A model generated the notes under the pieces. The model had not been told where the DNA came from and did not search any database. It worked only from the letters and a program-made list of their open reading frames with translations. Both the position numbers and the translations under genes were made by a program. Below are positions 46,401-56,572 of a DNA stretch of 64,000 bases, one piece after another. The stretch is from Crotalaria pallida (taxonomy: Eukaryota; Streptophyta; Magnoliopsida; Fabales; Fabaceae): contig CM075651.1 in the NCBI GenBank assembly GCA_037953625.1, forward strand, positions 138,784,501 to 138,848,500. The letters run 5' to 3'. How positions within the stretch are numbered: the stretch's first letter is position 1; each line of letters starts with the position of its first letter.

Positions 46401-47110
46401 TTATCAAAGAGCACATCATTTGTCGCTTTGGACTACCCAGGAGGATAGTATCTGACAACGACACTCACTTCATCAACAAGAAGGTGGAACAAGTAATGGA
46501 GGAATATGGGATCACACATCATAGATCCACCCCATACTACCCGCAGTCCAATGGCCAAGCTGAATCCACAAACAAAACATTGATCAAAATCCTGGCCAAG
46601 ACGGTGGAAGATGCACCCACGACCTGGAGTGAATACTTGCCACTCGCCCTCTGGGCGTATCGCGTGACCAAACACAGTGCAACAAAGGCGACGCCTTTCT
46701 CCCTAGTGTATGGGGCGGAGGCTACATTACCAGCAGAAGTGGCGGTTCCCTCAGTAAGGATGATCGCCCAGAATGAAGGAGGGCCAGAAGAGCGGATACT
46801 ATCCCTGGAAAGCACCAGAGATAAAGCACACGAGGAATTGCTCAAACACCAAAGGCGCATAATGTTGTCATATGAGAAGATGGTGAGGCCGAGGATGTTT
46901 GCCGAAGGCGAGCTTGTGCTAAAGGCGACGGACGCGGTCATGAGGAACCTGCACACGAGCAAATGGATGCCAAAATGGGAAGGACCCTACATCGTGCAAG
47001 AAGCACATCCTAATGGGTATTGTTTCTTACTTGAACCAGACACTCAAAGGAAAATAGGGCCTTTAAATTTCAAGTATGTTAAGAAATATTATGCCTATCT
47101 CACTGTATGA
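43432..47110 (+). pseudogene. Pol region: RT, RNase H, second RNase H, integrase; two stops and a frameshift
   Basis: It continues in the gag frame after the TAG at 43429. RT (about 43660-44450): VPVKKKNGQIRCCVDFRDLN, MPFGLKNAGATYQRAM and the catalytic YVDDIVV at 44236. RNase H follows, interrupted by a TAG at 44755 within the VAY...SRML block. Near 45017-45022 the frame shifts by one base. The second RNase H (about 45070-45460) has LMFDGSPSAPKGGAGV, NNEAEYEALLLGL and RAENRKADALA. Integrase has a degenerate zinc-binding copy (about 45700-45835) and an intact one (about 46040-46200, HGGSCGRH...CEQC), then the catalytic core: MDFIGPIDPP, VSDNDTHF and PQSNGQAEST. It ends at the TGA at 47108. The region 47111-47700 has no ORF of note. 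Confidence 0.92.
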
Positions 47111-47702
47111 TATAATGAAAGAGCAGTAGTCTTCGCTTTCTGTTAAAACCTAGGAAGTAATTCGTTTTGTATGGCCCTAACTAATGAATGAAAATCTGAA
47201 GATGTTCCCTCGTGAACTATCTCCCCTTAAAATATGTTAATATAAAGTATGCATGCTAGAAGTAAATACGCTTCAAACAAATAAGCAATGAAATGACAAG
47301 ACGCTCTCAAAGAAAAGAGCCAAAATGCCAAACACGAGGTCCAACACTAAAAAAAAAGAAGAGAAGGAAGGGGGAAAAAGAGATGAACCCACATGGAAAA
47401 CTGAAAACAAAGTGTTGGGCCGTACCGCGGGCACAAGCGCCTTATCGCGGTACCCAGATAGACCTCCTGAAAAAATTTCTGGGACAGACGCGGGCGAAGT
47501 ACGCCATATCGCAAGGCTAGAAAAGGTCCCGGGAAACAAGGGCGCTAGTCTAAAACGCGGGCGGAAAAATCTGTAAAAGAGGTTGGCTAACGTAAGATCC
47601 AAAGCGGTTCGTTAGTTCATGATGCCCAAAAGTGGCAAACTGAAAAGTCCGAAGTGACGCTCAAAAAGAGAAAGCCCAAAGAGGCAAAATCTTCAAAGCG
47701 TA

Positions 47703-47904
47703 CCCAATGTGCACCTTGAAAAAAAAAATTGGCACCGATGACATGAGGGGCCACTGTTCAAAAAAAATGTGCCCAATGTGCACCTTGAAAAAGAAAATTT
47801 TTTTGGCACCGATGACATGAGGGGCCACTGTTCAAAAAAAAATGTGCCCAATGTGCACCTTGAAGAAAAAATTTGGCACCAATAACATGAGGGGCCACTA
47901 TTCC
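47703..47904. repeat. Tandem repeat, three units of 58-75 bp
   Basis: Units begin at 47703, 47772 and 47847 with CCCAATGTGCACCTTGAA and contain GGCACCRATRACATGAGGGG. They lie between integrase and the antisense gene, where Tat-type elements often carry short tandem arrays. Length variation comes from A-runs. Confidence 0.92.
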
Positions 47905-48290
47905 AAAGACAAGGGAAAAGAAGGAGTGTACGCTGCCAAATTGTGCGAAACATTGAAGGCATGCTGGAAGAATAACAAATGCAAACAGTACCAGATAAAA
48001 CAAAGACATCATGCAAGTTGCAAGAATGAAAAACGACAAAATCAACAAAGCATACAAGAGTGAAAAGCATCAGACCTGAGTACAAATACAGGGAACAAAG
48101 CAAACGAAACAGCAAAACAGAATTAAAATGTCTGTTGTCAAAGTGTCGACCAACGCCCAAAGCAAAGCCTAAAGCTCGAAGAGCGCACAAAAGAAGCCAT
48201 TACAAGCAGTTACAACCACAACATCAAAGTTCAACAAATAAATCTCAAATCACAAGTCCAAAGCAGCAAATCATAACATGGCAACGACTG

Positions 48291-51200
48291 TCAAACATTA
48301 AATAAGGCATTCAAGCTGATGAGTCTACAAGCTTCTTCATGGGAACGCTCCTGGGCGACTAAATCATTAAGCTCCTTGTCAACATTCTCCAAGTCAGCGG
48401 TCACCTGTGCGAGTTGGGCTGAAAGCTCCTTTGAACGAACGGCCAAGGTAGTACGGCGCTCCTGCAAGGTGTGTTTGGTCTCAGCCAAGCCAGTCGCATC
48501 AAAAAGGGGGCGCAACTTCTCCAATTTGGCAATCGCCTCATCAAGCCAAACACCGGAGTAGTGCTGAATCTTCAAAGAATGAAGGCAATCCAGGAGCTCA
48601 ACTTTTTCTTCCCACGGCAGTGCATCAACGTCAACAAAGCTTACCAAACCCAGCATTTGTACCATGGTACGTGCAACAGACTCTCTGAAAAAGCGTGGGA
48701 ATGAAGCACTTGGTGGCACCAAATCAGGATGGGCAAGGAGGAAAGACTCAATCATAGATTGCTCCTCCGCATCAAGAGAGCCGCGCGACTTTGCAGAAAA
48801 TACAGCTGTAACACAACAAAAAAAAAAGAGGCAAACATAGCAGATATAAATGAGCAAAACAGGAGTATCCACAGACTCGATAAAAACATAGACACATAGC
48901 GAAGGAAACCCAACTTGATGAATGAGTAAAAGAACACTCACAAACCGAAGAGGAGTCTGGGGACGCTGCGACCTGGGCAACCTTGACAAGGGCAAGCCGA
49001 ACAGAGGGAATATCACCAACGGGGCGCCCCCCGGAGGAATTCGCAGTATCTTTCGAAATTTCAACCTGATTAGCAAAGCTTGGGGAAGGAACGGCGTCAC
49101 CCTCATTAACAACATGCTCCTCAGATGGTATTTCAGCAGTAGCATCAACTTGGCTTTCCTTGGGGGCAGGGGTGTCTACCACCTCAACATCCAAGCTGTC
49201 AAAAACAGCATCAACAGGAACGCCTTCGCCTATGACAATATCGGAAACATTCGCAGTAGCAGCAGCACTTGTGGCAATATGATCCGAAGAAACATCAACA
49301 GGAACGCCTTCGGAAACAATAGGAACGCCCTTCGAAACCTCAGCAGGGGACAAAGAAAAATCACCGACAGCAACAATTTCCAGGCCAGAACCAACATTAT
49401 CAACAGTTTCGGAAGCAACGCCAGAATGAACAGAAACACCAACAGTAACAACCTCCAAAGCGGAAATGGCTGACAAGGTTTGTACACACAAAGGACTGCT
49501 GATCCGACCAAAAGGCACATGGGTAGCAAACCCGGTGGGTGCAGCGCCTCCACTAGCGGTTGGTTGGCGGCGAAAGTCCGAGGCATCCACGCAATCAAAA
49601 GGTGGAATTGTCGGAGAACCAACAGAGACGCTAAGGGGAGTCGGAAAGCTCTCAGAAGCCTGGGGCGAAGGCGAAGCCAAACCACATCCGCCAGAGCCAC
49701 CTACAGTAAAGCAAACAAATAGAATAATGAAAAATGAAAATGTGCATTAATACTGAAAACTCGAAAAATGCAGCTATAGTAAAGGGTAGAAAGGCCGAAA
49801 GGAAAAGAAAAGAGCCACAGCGAAAATGGGAAGCAAGAGGCGGAACCTAAGGGGTGTCCCTCGTCAGCAGCGTCACTCTCACCCTCGGAGGAACCATCAT
49901 CTCCTTTCGAAGTGTCATAATAAGCCAAGAGAGCGTCACCCGATCGAGCTTCATTATCGCTCTCAGCTTCAGCCAAATCAACACGGGAAGGAGAAATAGG
50001 GGCAGGAGGAGTATTGTGAAGCTGCAAGCGAGAAGACCGTCGAGAAGGCACGGCTGGGACAGCCTTCTTCCCTTTCTGAGAAGGTGCAACACTCTTACCT
50101 CCGCCCTGAGAAGAAGATTTAGGAGCAGAAGGAGCTGGAGAGGAAGCCTGTTTCTTACCTCGTTTTGATACCACAACAGCAGAAGGAGAGGATGCAGTAG
50201 CCTTGCGCTTGCGCACGGAAGAAACCGCCTCAGCTGAAACAAACAAGTCAAAGTGTGAAAGCAGGTTTAAACGGATGAAACAGTAATCGATAAAGCAAAC
50301 AAGACTAGTAAAGAAACTACCTTTTCCTTTCTTCACAAAAGTGGAGTAGTATGGGTCATTGTGTACAATGGACAGAAGAGTAGGGATGGTACGCTTCGGA
50401 GTAGACTCGAAACTCTGAAGATGTTGTAAAATATCCTTATGGGATGCCACCCAACTACGAAGAACGCCTCCGACATGAAGAGGAGGGATGTAAACCAAAG
50501 GATCACTTGAGACATCAGGATCAGCATCAAAAAGAACAGCAGGAATGGTTTCGTGCAGGGAAACTTGATCAATCAAAAGAACACACGGAGGTTGATCGCG
50601 CCCAAACTGCCTCGCAACCCGATCAGGGCGATACGCAAAAGGCCACAAAGCACCCCCGTTGGCGCTCTTGTTATCCAAAGGGACAAAACCAGGAAGGCAG
50701 CGAGCAGTCAGAATCAACTTCCACAAGTCATACATACCCTCACTATAATTTTGAGCATTATTCCTGGAGGTAAGACTCTCCTCAATATACAGGGGATGCA
50801 AGGGATCATACCCCTCCCAAATATGGTCCAGGTAAGGACGAAAAACAAACTGTTCCTCTAAGTCAATAATAGCAACCAAAGGTTCCCTGGGACAGCCCTT
50901 GGTCCAGCACCAAGCACGAGGCTCAAGGCCAGTAGCGTCACCAGAAGGGGCCAGTCTAACCGGACCACACTCCGGAAAGTGCTCAAACAAAAAGTATTGC
51001 AGAAAAGCCAAATCAACGAAAGAATTGACAGGAAAACGACCGTGAGAAATCCGCATTTGTTCAGAAACTTGGTCAAGGCGAGCATACAAGCCACCCAAAT
51101 AGAATGAAGAAAGGGGAAGGCGTGTTCCCTCAGCTAAAAGACAAGCTTGCAGAAAGACGCAAGGACTAACGAATTCCCATGGAGGACCCGGAAATACATA

Positions 51201-52180
51201 CCTGCTTAACCAGAAAGCAACGAAAGCAGCACGGCGGAGCCTTTGATCCTTCACAGGACCAGGGTAAAACTTGCCATCATGAAGGTCGCCGTAAAAATAC
51301 CGGACCCAGCTGGCAAACGTGTACTTGAGCGAAGAGCGCTGGCTTGCCTTCTGCTCCTTGGGAACCAAATTCCCTGTGCCTCTGACCTTCTGGGAAGAAG
51401 AACCCTCAGCAAGCGAGGCGCGCCTCTGTTGGAGCAACTCGTGAGAATGTTTGGCGCTAGCAATGGAAGCCGCCTTCAATTCCAGAGTCAAGTCAGAGAG
51501 ATTCTCACCCACTTTTGTTATGTTTAAATCAACGCTCCCAAAAGAAGGAAGCTTCAGTAGAACAACCATGTCCTCCAGCGTTGGAGTAAACTCACCCTAG
51601 GATGTCAGAAAGGTGTGTGTCGAGGAACACCAACGCTGGATCAAAGCGAACAAATCATCTGGCTTGCGGTTAGCGCCGAGGCGAGGGGACACCTTGATCG
51701 CTTCCGCTATTCCAACCTTCTTGAGAACTTCCACGAAGGGAGGGTCACTCGCAAACACCTAGTCGATCCAATCCTGCCAACCAGTGGTCCCGCTATGTGA
51801 ATATTGAAGTTCAAGTCAACCCAAGGAAACTCTGCACGACGAAGGCGAGAACGGAGCAGCGAAGGACCCAGTTCACGATGGTCCTTGTGGTAGGAAGGAG
51901 AAGAGATAAGCTTGGCGGCGTCGTCAGGAATCACCATCGCTTTAGAAGGGGGACCATTGAGCAAGTCGCCGGACTCGGGAAATGGGCCAAAGGGAAGCGT
52001 CGCCTTCACCCCCATCGCCCAGCGGCGGTGACCAGGGTTTATGGGGTAAGAACGAGGGCAGGGAAGGCTCTGCATGAAGCAATAAGTGACGGGGTTTGGG
52101 AGAGAAATTTCTTCCTCGGTTTCCTCAAGAGAGACATCATTCTCAACTTCAACAGCGGGAGTAGATTTCGACTTCCCCAT
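48291..52180 (-). pseudogene. Antisense plant-mobile-domain (aminotransferase-like PMD) gene, four exons, broken
   Basis: Accessory gene on the strand opposite to gag-pol, inside the LTR element. Inferred minus-strand exons: 52180-50321, 50233-49847, 49700-48942 and 48805-48291, with GT-AG introns in matching phase, about 1,170 residues. Start MGKSKS at 52180 (an in-frame ATG lies at 52201). Exon 1 encodes a PMD-like region (FTPTLEDMVVLLKLP, SSLKYTFASWVRYFYGD, FVAFWLSRYVFPGPPWE). The middle is Ser/Pro/Lys-rich with NLS-like clusters (VRKRKATASS, SKRGKKQ). Exon 3 is acidic and Val/Ser-rich. Exon 4 has a C-terminal coiled coil (LQERRTTLAVRSKELSAQLA). Breaks: a one-base frameshift near 51810, and TAG codons near 51760 and 51600 where Trp is expected. 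Antisense extra genes are known in Tat elements; their function is not established. Confidence 0.8.
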
Positions 52181-52514
52181 GAGAAAAGAAGGCAGCGACA
52201 AGGAAAGAGGTTCAAGGTGAAGAGGAATCTAAACGAAGAAAGAAGTTCTAGAAGAAGTTCTTCGCAATTGGGAAGAAATAAGGAAGTAGAAGGAGTTTTG
52301 AAGGAATGAACGAAAGGGAGTGGTTGAGGAAAAAGAGGAACTGAAGAGTTGAGAGGAGGGAATTTTGAACTGCAGAAGAAGTGGGAGAACGTGCGAAGAA
52401 GTTGATGGGTACCCCTCAATTGACACGTGGAATAACAAGTAAGGAAAGAGGAACAGGCGACAGGGCAACAAAAACAAAGTTTGCACTAAAAAGGAAAATC
52501 CCTTCCTTTTCATT

Positions 52515-52528
52515 GCAAAGGGGGCAAT
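52515..52528 (+). promoter_or_regulatory. Polypurine tract
   Basis: GCAAAGGGGGCAAT lies directly before the 3' LTR TGTTG, the position of the plus-strand primer in LTR elements. Confidence 0.85.
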
Positions 52529-53448
52529 TGTTGATACCCCACTATTTGGAAGCCCAACACCGCAAGGCCCAATACATAAAGAGGCCCGAAATCACCAAAC
52601 AAAATAAAAATACCAAGAGAAGGCGTACGAACACCAGGAACCACCCGAGGCGTCGCACTCAAAGCGACGACCATCAAGGCGTCACATTCTGACGTCACAG
52701 CTAATAAGTGGAGTAAGGCGTGCCGATGCCAATGGACACGACGAGCTCCCCCAGAACGCCTCAGGTATCACGGAAACTTGAGGAGAAAGTCTTGATAAGT
52801 GAAAGCGAACAGGAAACAGGGTCCGGGAAGGCGTACATGTGCAAACAAAAGAATCCGGTTCCCCAGGCTATGAGGAACGTGCATGAGAAGCCAGAGCATC
52901 TTGGCTCACGTCATGCAGCCCCTCGTTTGAGGAAAGACGAAAAAGGGAAGCCTTGCAAAGCTCCCACTGTGAGCAATCAATGGCAAAGCTAAAAGAAGTG
53001 AAGGAGACAAAACGACCTCTGAAGATAACAGCTGCAAAGAAGGAAAAAGAAGACAGACCGGTGGACCAAGTGAAGAGAAGGGAAAGACCAATGAGCAAGA
53101 GAGATCCTATAAGAGAGAGATCTCTTCCAACGTACAGGGCAATCTGAATCGAGGGAAGGGGAGACTAAGACTCCATTCAAATCAACTGAAATCCCAAGAG
53201 AGCGAAGAGAGAGGGGAGAATAGAAGCTTCTGTGAAAGCTTGAGTTTCAGAACACAGAGGAGAGTGTGAAAGGCTGAAGGCGCACACTCCCTCACTTTGC
53301 GTAAACACCATAAGTGTGAACCTCTCGCTCTTGTATTTTTCTCCTCAAGTCCCATTTCAAAGTAATAAAAGCCAAATGCTTCACTAAGCTTACGAACCCA
53401 TTATCTTTGCACTGATTATTTACTTATCGCACAAAGCGGTCCGAAACA
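52529..53448 (+). repeat. 3' LTR (920 bp)
   Basis: Same length as the 5' LTR, with about six substitutions seen by eye and no indel noticed. It is followed by the CCAAG duplication and then by the right copy of the 17-bp LINE-type duplication. Confidence 0.96.
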
Positions 53449-53497
53449 CCAAGTTAGAATGCAGTTTCTATAACTCTTTGCTATCATTTGGTGACAG

Positions 53498-54227
53498 GTC
53501 CTGACAGAAGGATCTTCTTGCCAGAGGGTCTCTTGGACAGATCAGAGATCCCAGAGTACTTAACCGGAGAAGTCCCCGGAGAGTATGTGTCTTCTTCTCT
53601 CTAATCTCTTTTTCTTTCAGGTTGCAACTCACATTGACATGCAAACTATTGAAGTTCATGAACATTTATGAATTTGTTAATCTGCATTGCCTGCAGTTAT
53701 GGTTATGACCCATTTGGTCTTAGCAAGAAGCCAGAGGACTTCGCCAAGTATGTCAAACACACACAAAATAATTATATATATATATATATGATGAAATATA
53801 TGCTGAATTTCTTCAATATATGCTTATGCTTAATCTTAGTATTTGTGTGGTGATGGGGTGGTGATGCTTGATATTGTAATGCAGATATCAGGCATTTGAG
53901 TTGATTCACGCCAGATGGGCAATGCTTGGTGCTGCTGGATTGTTTGTGACATATTCCTTATAGGAATTGGAGGACAAGCTTCATCCGGGTGGTCCATTCG
54001 ACCCTTTGGGTTTAGCAAAGGATCCTGACCAAGCAGCATATTGCTAAAGGTGAAGGAAATTAAGAATGGTAGACTAGCTATGTTTGCCATGCTTGGTTTC
54101 TACTTCCAAGCTTATGTCACGGGAGATGGTCCTGTTGAGAACTTAGCAAAACATCTTAGTGACCCTTTTGGTAACAACTTGCTCACAGTTATTGCTGGGG
54201 GTGCTGAGAGGACACCAACTCTGTTAA
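53498..54227 (+). pseudogene. LHCB5: LHCB5 (CP26, minor light-harvesting protein) pseudogene
   Basis: CP26 is a photosystem II antenna protein of the thylakoid. Exon pieces: 53498-53582 (DRRIFLPEGLLDRSEIPEYL), 53697-53747 (YGYDPFGLSKKPEDFAK) and 53885 onward (YQAFELIHARWAMLGAAG, then LEDKLHPGGPFDPLGLAKDP). The last piece (LKVKEIKNGRLAMFAMLGF, GDGPVENLAKHLSDPFGNN, LLTVIAGGAER) is in another frame from about 54040. Introns with GT-AG borders remain, so this is a DNA-level copy, not a retrocopy. About 85 codons between the first and third membrane helices are missing at about 53945-53965, a TAG follows there, and a frameshift lies near 54036. The first exon with the transit peptide is absent, and the nested LINE and LTR element lie where it would be expected. 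It cannot make a functional antenna protein. Confidence 0.92.
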
Positions 54228-54401
54228 TCATTCACCTTGTTTTTTTTTTTTATTTTGGGTGAAAAATCATATTCATGTTCTTCTTTAATCTTAAACGTAC
54301 AATACATCTTGCTAGTACGTTATTAAGGCATTTTCCTAAGTGCTGAGTTTAAATAATGTTCTTTCAAATTCTGCTCGGTGACAATCTTAAAAAAATTCAT
54401 A
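54228..54401. other. Short intergenic segment
   Basis: T-rich tract then AT-rich sequence with no feature, except that it leads into MITE sequence at 54402. Confidence 0.4.
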
Positions 54402-54620
54402 CTCCCTCCGGTCTCATTTATAAGGAAAAAAAACTTATCAATGGTCTTAAAAAAATAAGCAAAAATTAACCAACTTTCTATTTCCAATCCAACCATTTTT
54501 AAAATATTCCTACAAAGTGGGTATAACATTTAATTTTTGTTTCATTCCCAATGCGAGTTTCCTAAAGTAGTCAATTGTTCTATAAATTTGAAAAAATTAA
54601 ATGCACTCAATTTAATTGTA
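54402..54620. mobile_element. Truncated Stowaway-like MITE
   Basis: It starts CTCCCTCCGGTCTCATTTAT after TA. Its sequence (AAGCAAAAATTAACCAACTTT, TCCTACAAAGTGG, AAATGCACTCAA) matches the complement of the MITE at 55746-56001. The right end was not found. Confidence 0.6.
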
Positions 54621-55745
54621 TTTTGCTCTAAATTTTGTTATATGCTACTCGTGATATAGCAGCACAAAGTTAGAATTAGGTGATTTCAACATCAATAGTA
54701 TATTTGATGTGGCATGTAAAAATGGTCTTAGCCTCCTTTGAAGTGTGTTAATATGGTACAAATTTAATGTTATAAAGTAACTAATTTTTCATATACAAAG
54801 GACATTGGTTCATTGTATCTAAACGTATTTTAGGAAACTTGCTATGAAAATGAAAAATATTTTATTAAGATAACATTTTTCTATCAAGAAGTTAAAAAAA
54901 TTATTTCAAGTTCCATAATTGGTGTAGATGGTTGAAGAATGCATTCAAGGACAAGGTGAGGAGAAAATTCATCTATGCGGCTATGTGTGCTTGTGTCTAT
55001 CACATTTGGTAAGAAAGGAATAGAAGGCATTTCACAAGTGTTGAGAAGAAGCCAGAAGAAGTCTTCATTTTATTAATTAGAGAGTTTGCTTTAAGAATTT
55101 CTTTATGTATGCCAAATTTGAAGAGTTGGCCTAATAAGGTAGTTGTTACTAGAATTCTTTTACAGCTTTAATAATGTATTTCCTAGCTATTTGAATTTAA
55201 ACCCTACTTAGTAGGTGGGAAATTCAATTAGTTAGTTGAACTGAGTTGTAATTTTTGCAAGTTGGAATGAAGATTTATACTTCTACAAAAAAAAAAGTTA
55301 AAAAAATAGCATTGGAAAAAAAATAAGTTGGATATTTAAATAATTACGATAGGAGAGAGTACTTATAATTGCTCTTTCAAAATTGAATATAAAGAACAAA
55401 AGAAACCACTCCATTAGTCTTATATTTACAATCGGAGAAATTATTAATTACTTATGAGTTATGTCCCTGTGTATAAGACCAATTTCGAGGATTTTACATC
55501 CATTAAAAAAGTATATTAATTTAGTTAATGATATTCATAATGTAAATTTTGGATATATATTTACAAAATTACTCCTATTAATATTATTACAAATCTAAAA
55601 ACTGTTAAATAACTAGGGGTATTTTTCAATATAAGTAATTAATGACCATTTAAATCTAGTATAGGGTCTTAAAAATATGAAGAAAAAAAACAAAAACAAA
55701 AGTGTCAAAAGGGTATTTTTGGGACGGAGGGAATAAAATTTAATA
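54621..55745. other. No gene recognised; repeat remnants
   Basis: AT-rich. 54920-55260 has short protein-like words in mixed frames (NWCRWLKNAFKDK-like, then stops), suggesting a decayed retroelement tail, but nothing could be assigned. A Stowaway-type end GGGACGGAGGGAAT lies at 55720-55733, with a possible partner near 55400. Confidence 0.35.
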
Positions 55746-56001
55746 CTCATCTCATTTTTAAGGAAAAAAAACTAACTTTACACTTATTAAGAAAGTTAGT
55801 TGAATGCATTTAATTTTCTCAAATTCATAAAAAAAAATAAAACTAATTTAGTAAATTTACATTGAGAATGAAATAAAAATTAGATGAGTCAACCACTTTG
55901 TAGGGATATTTTAGGAATGATTGTATTGGGAATACAAAGTTAGTTAATTTTTGCTTATTTAGTGGAGTGTCTTTTTGGCTTATAATTGTGACCGGAAGAA
56001 G
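55746..56001. mobile_element. Stowaway-like MITE (256 bp)
   Basis: The ends CTCATCTCATTTTTAAGG and CTTATAATTGTGACCGGAAG are roughly inverted, bordered by TA (55744-55745, 56002-56003). Same family as 54402-54620, inverse orientation. Confidence 0.65.
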
Positions 56002-56034
56002 TACTAAGTAGTTGAGATCCAAAGAAGAATGGAT

Positions 56035-56121
56035 GGAGGACTTTTAAAATTTATTAAAATATTCGATTTTTTTAGGGACCCAAAAAAGCACCTAAGTTTA
56101 TGGTCCGAAAACTTAAATAAG
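56035..56121. mobile_element. Remnant of the palindromic MULE family (right end only)
   Basis: GATTTTTTTAGGGACC, AGCACCTAAGTTTATGG and AAAACTTAAATAAG correspond to the right arms of 18983, 19882 and 26314. The left arm is absent. Confidence 0.5.
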
Positions 56122-56572
56122 TTAAAAAAATTATGGTAAAAATGTTGGACACATGTCTTTAATTAATTATTCACGTGACAGCTGGTGACCAATACTCTGG
56201 GTAGCTGGTGACCATTTCTAACCGTTCATGCCATCATCATTTATTTTCTACGTCCACGATTTCGGTGTACACGCACAACCGGAGCATACAATGCGCATCC
56301 ACCCAAAAAAGACACCATGCGCATGTAACGGCAAAACTTGAATGCGCATGTAAGACCTTGCCTAATAACAAACATGTAAACTCCACGAGACGATAGGACT
56401 TGTAATTAGTTTATGATAACTCTATTTATCACTAGAGATTTCTCAATTCTTTCCATGATCAATGTCCTGGTTTCTTTTGTAAGTGAAGCGGTTTCATTGG
56501 AAATGATCTAATAAACACTAGTGATTATTTGTAACCCTTTTGAAAGATTGGTTGATATTATTCTCTTGCCAG

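Larger units (their letters stand above)
40001..53448 (+). mobile_element. Tat-type Ty3/gypsy LTR retrotransposon (13,448 bp), complete but defective
   Basis: Two 920-bp LTRs (40001-40920 and 52529-53448) are flanked by an exact 5-bp duplication CCAAG (39996-40000 and 53449-53453). Order: LTR, primer site, gag, protease, RT, RNase H, a second RNase H, integrase, a non-coding region with tandem repeats, an antisense plant-mobile-domain gene, polypurine tract, LTR. A second RNase H and antisense extra genes are features of the Tat group. About six LTR differences were counted by eye (~0.7%), so insertion is recent. The coding region nevertheless carries three in-frame stops and one frameshift in gag-pol. 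Confidence 0.95.
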
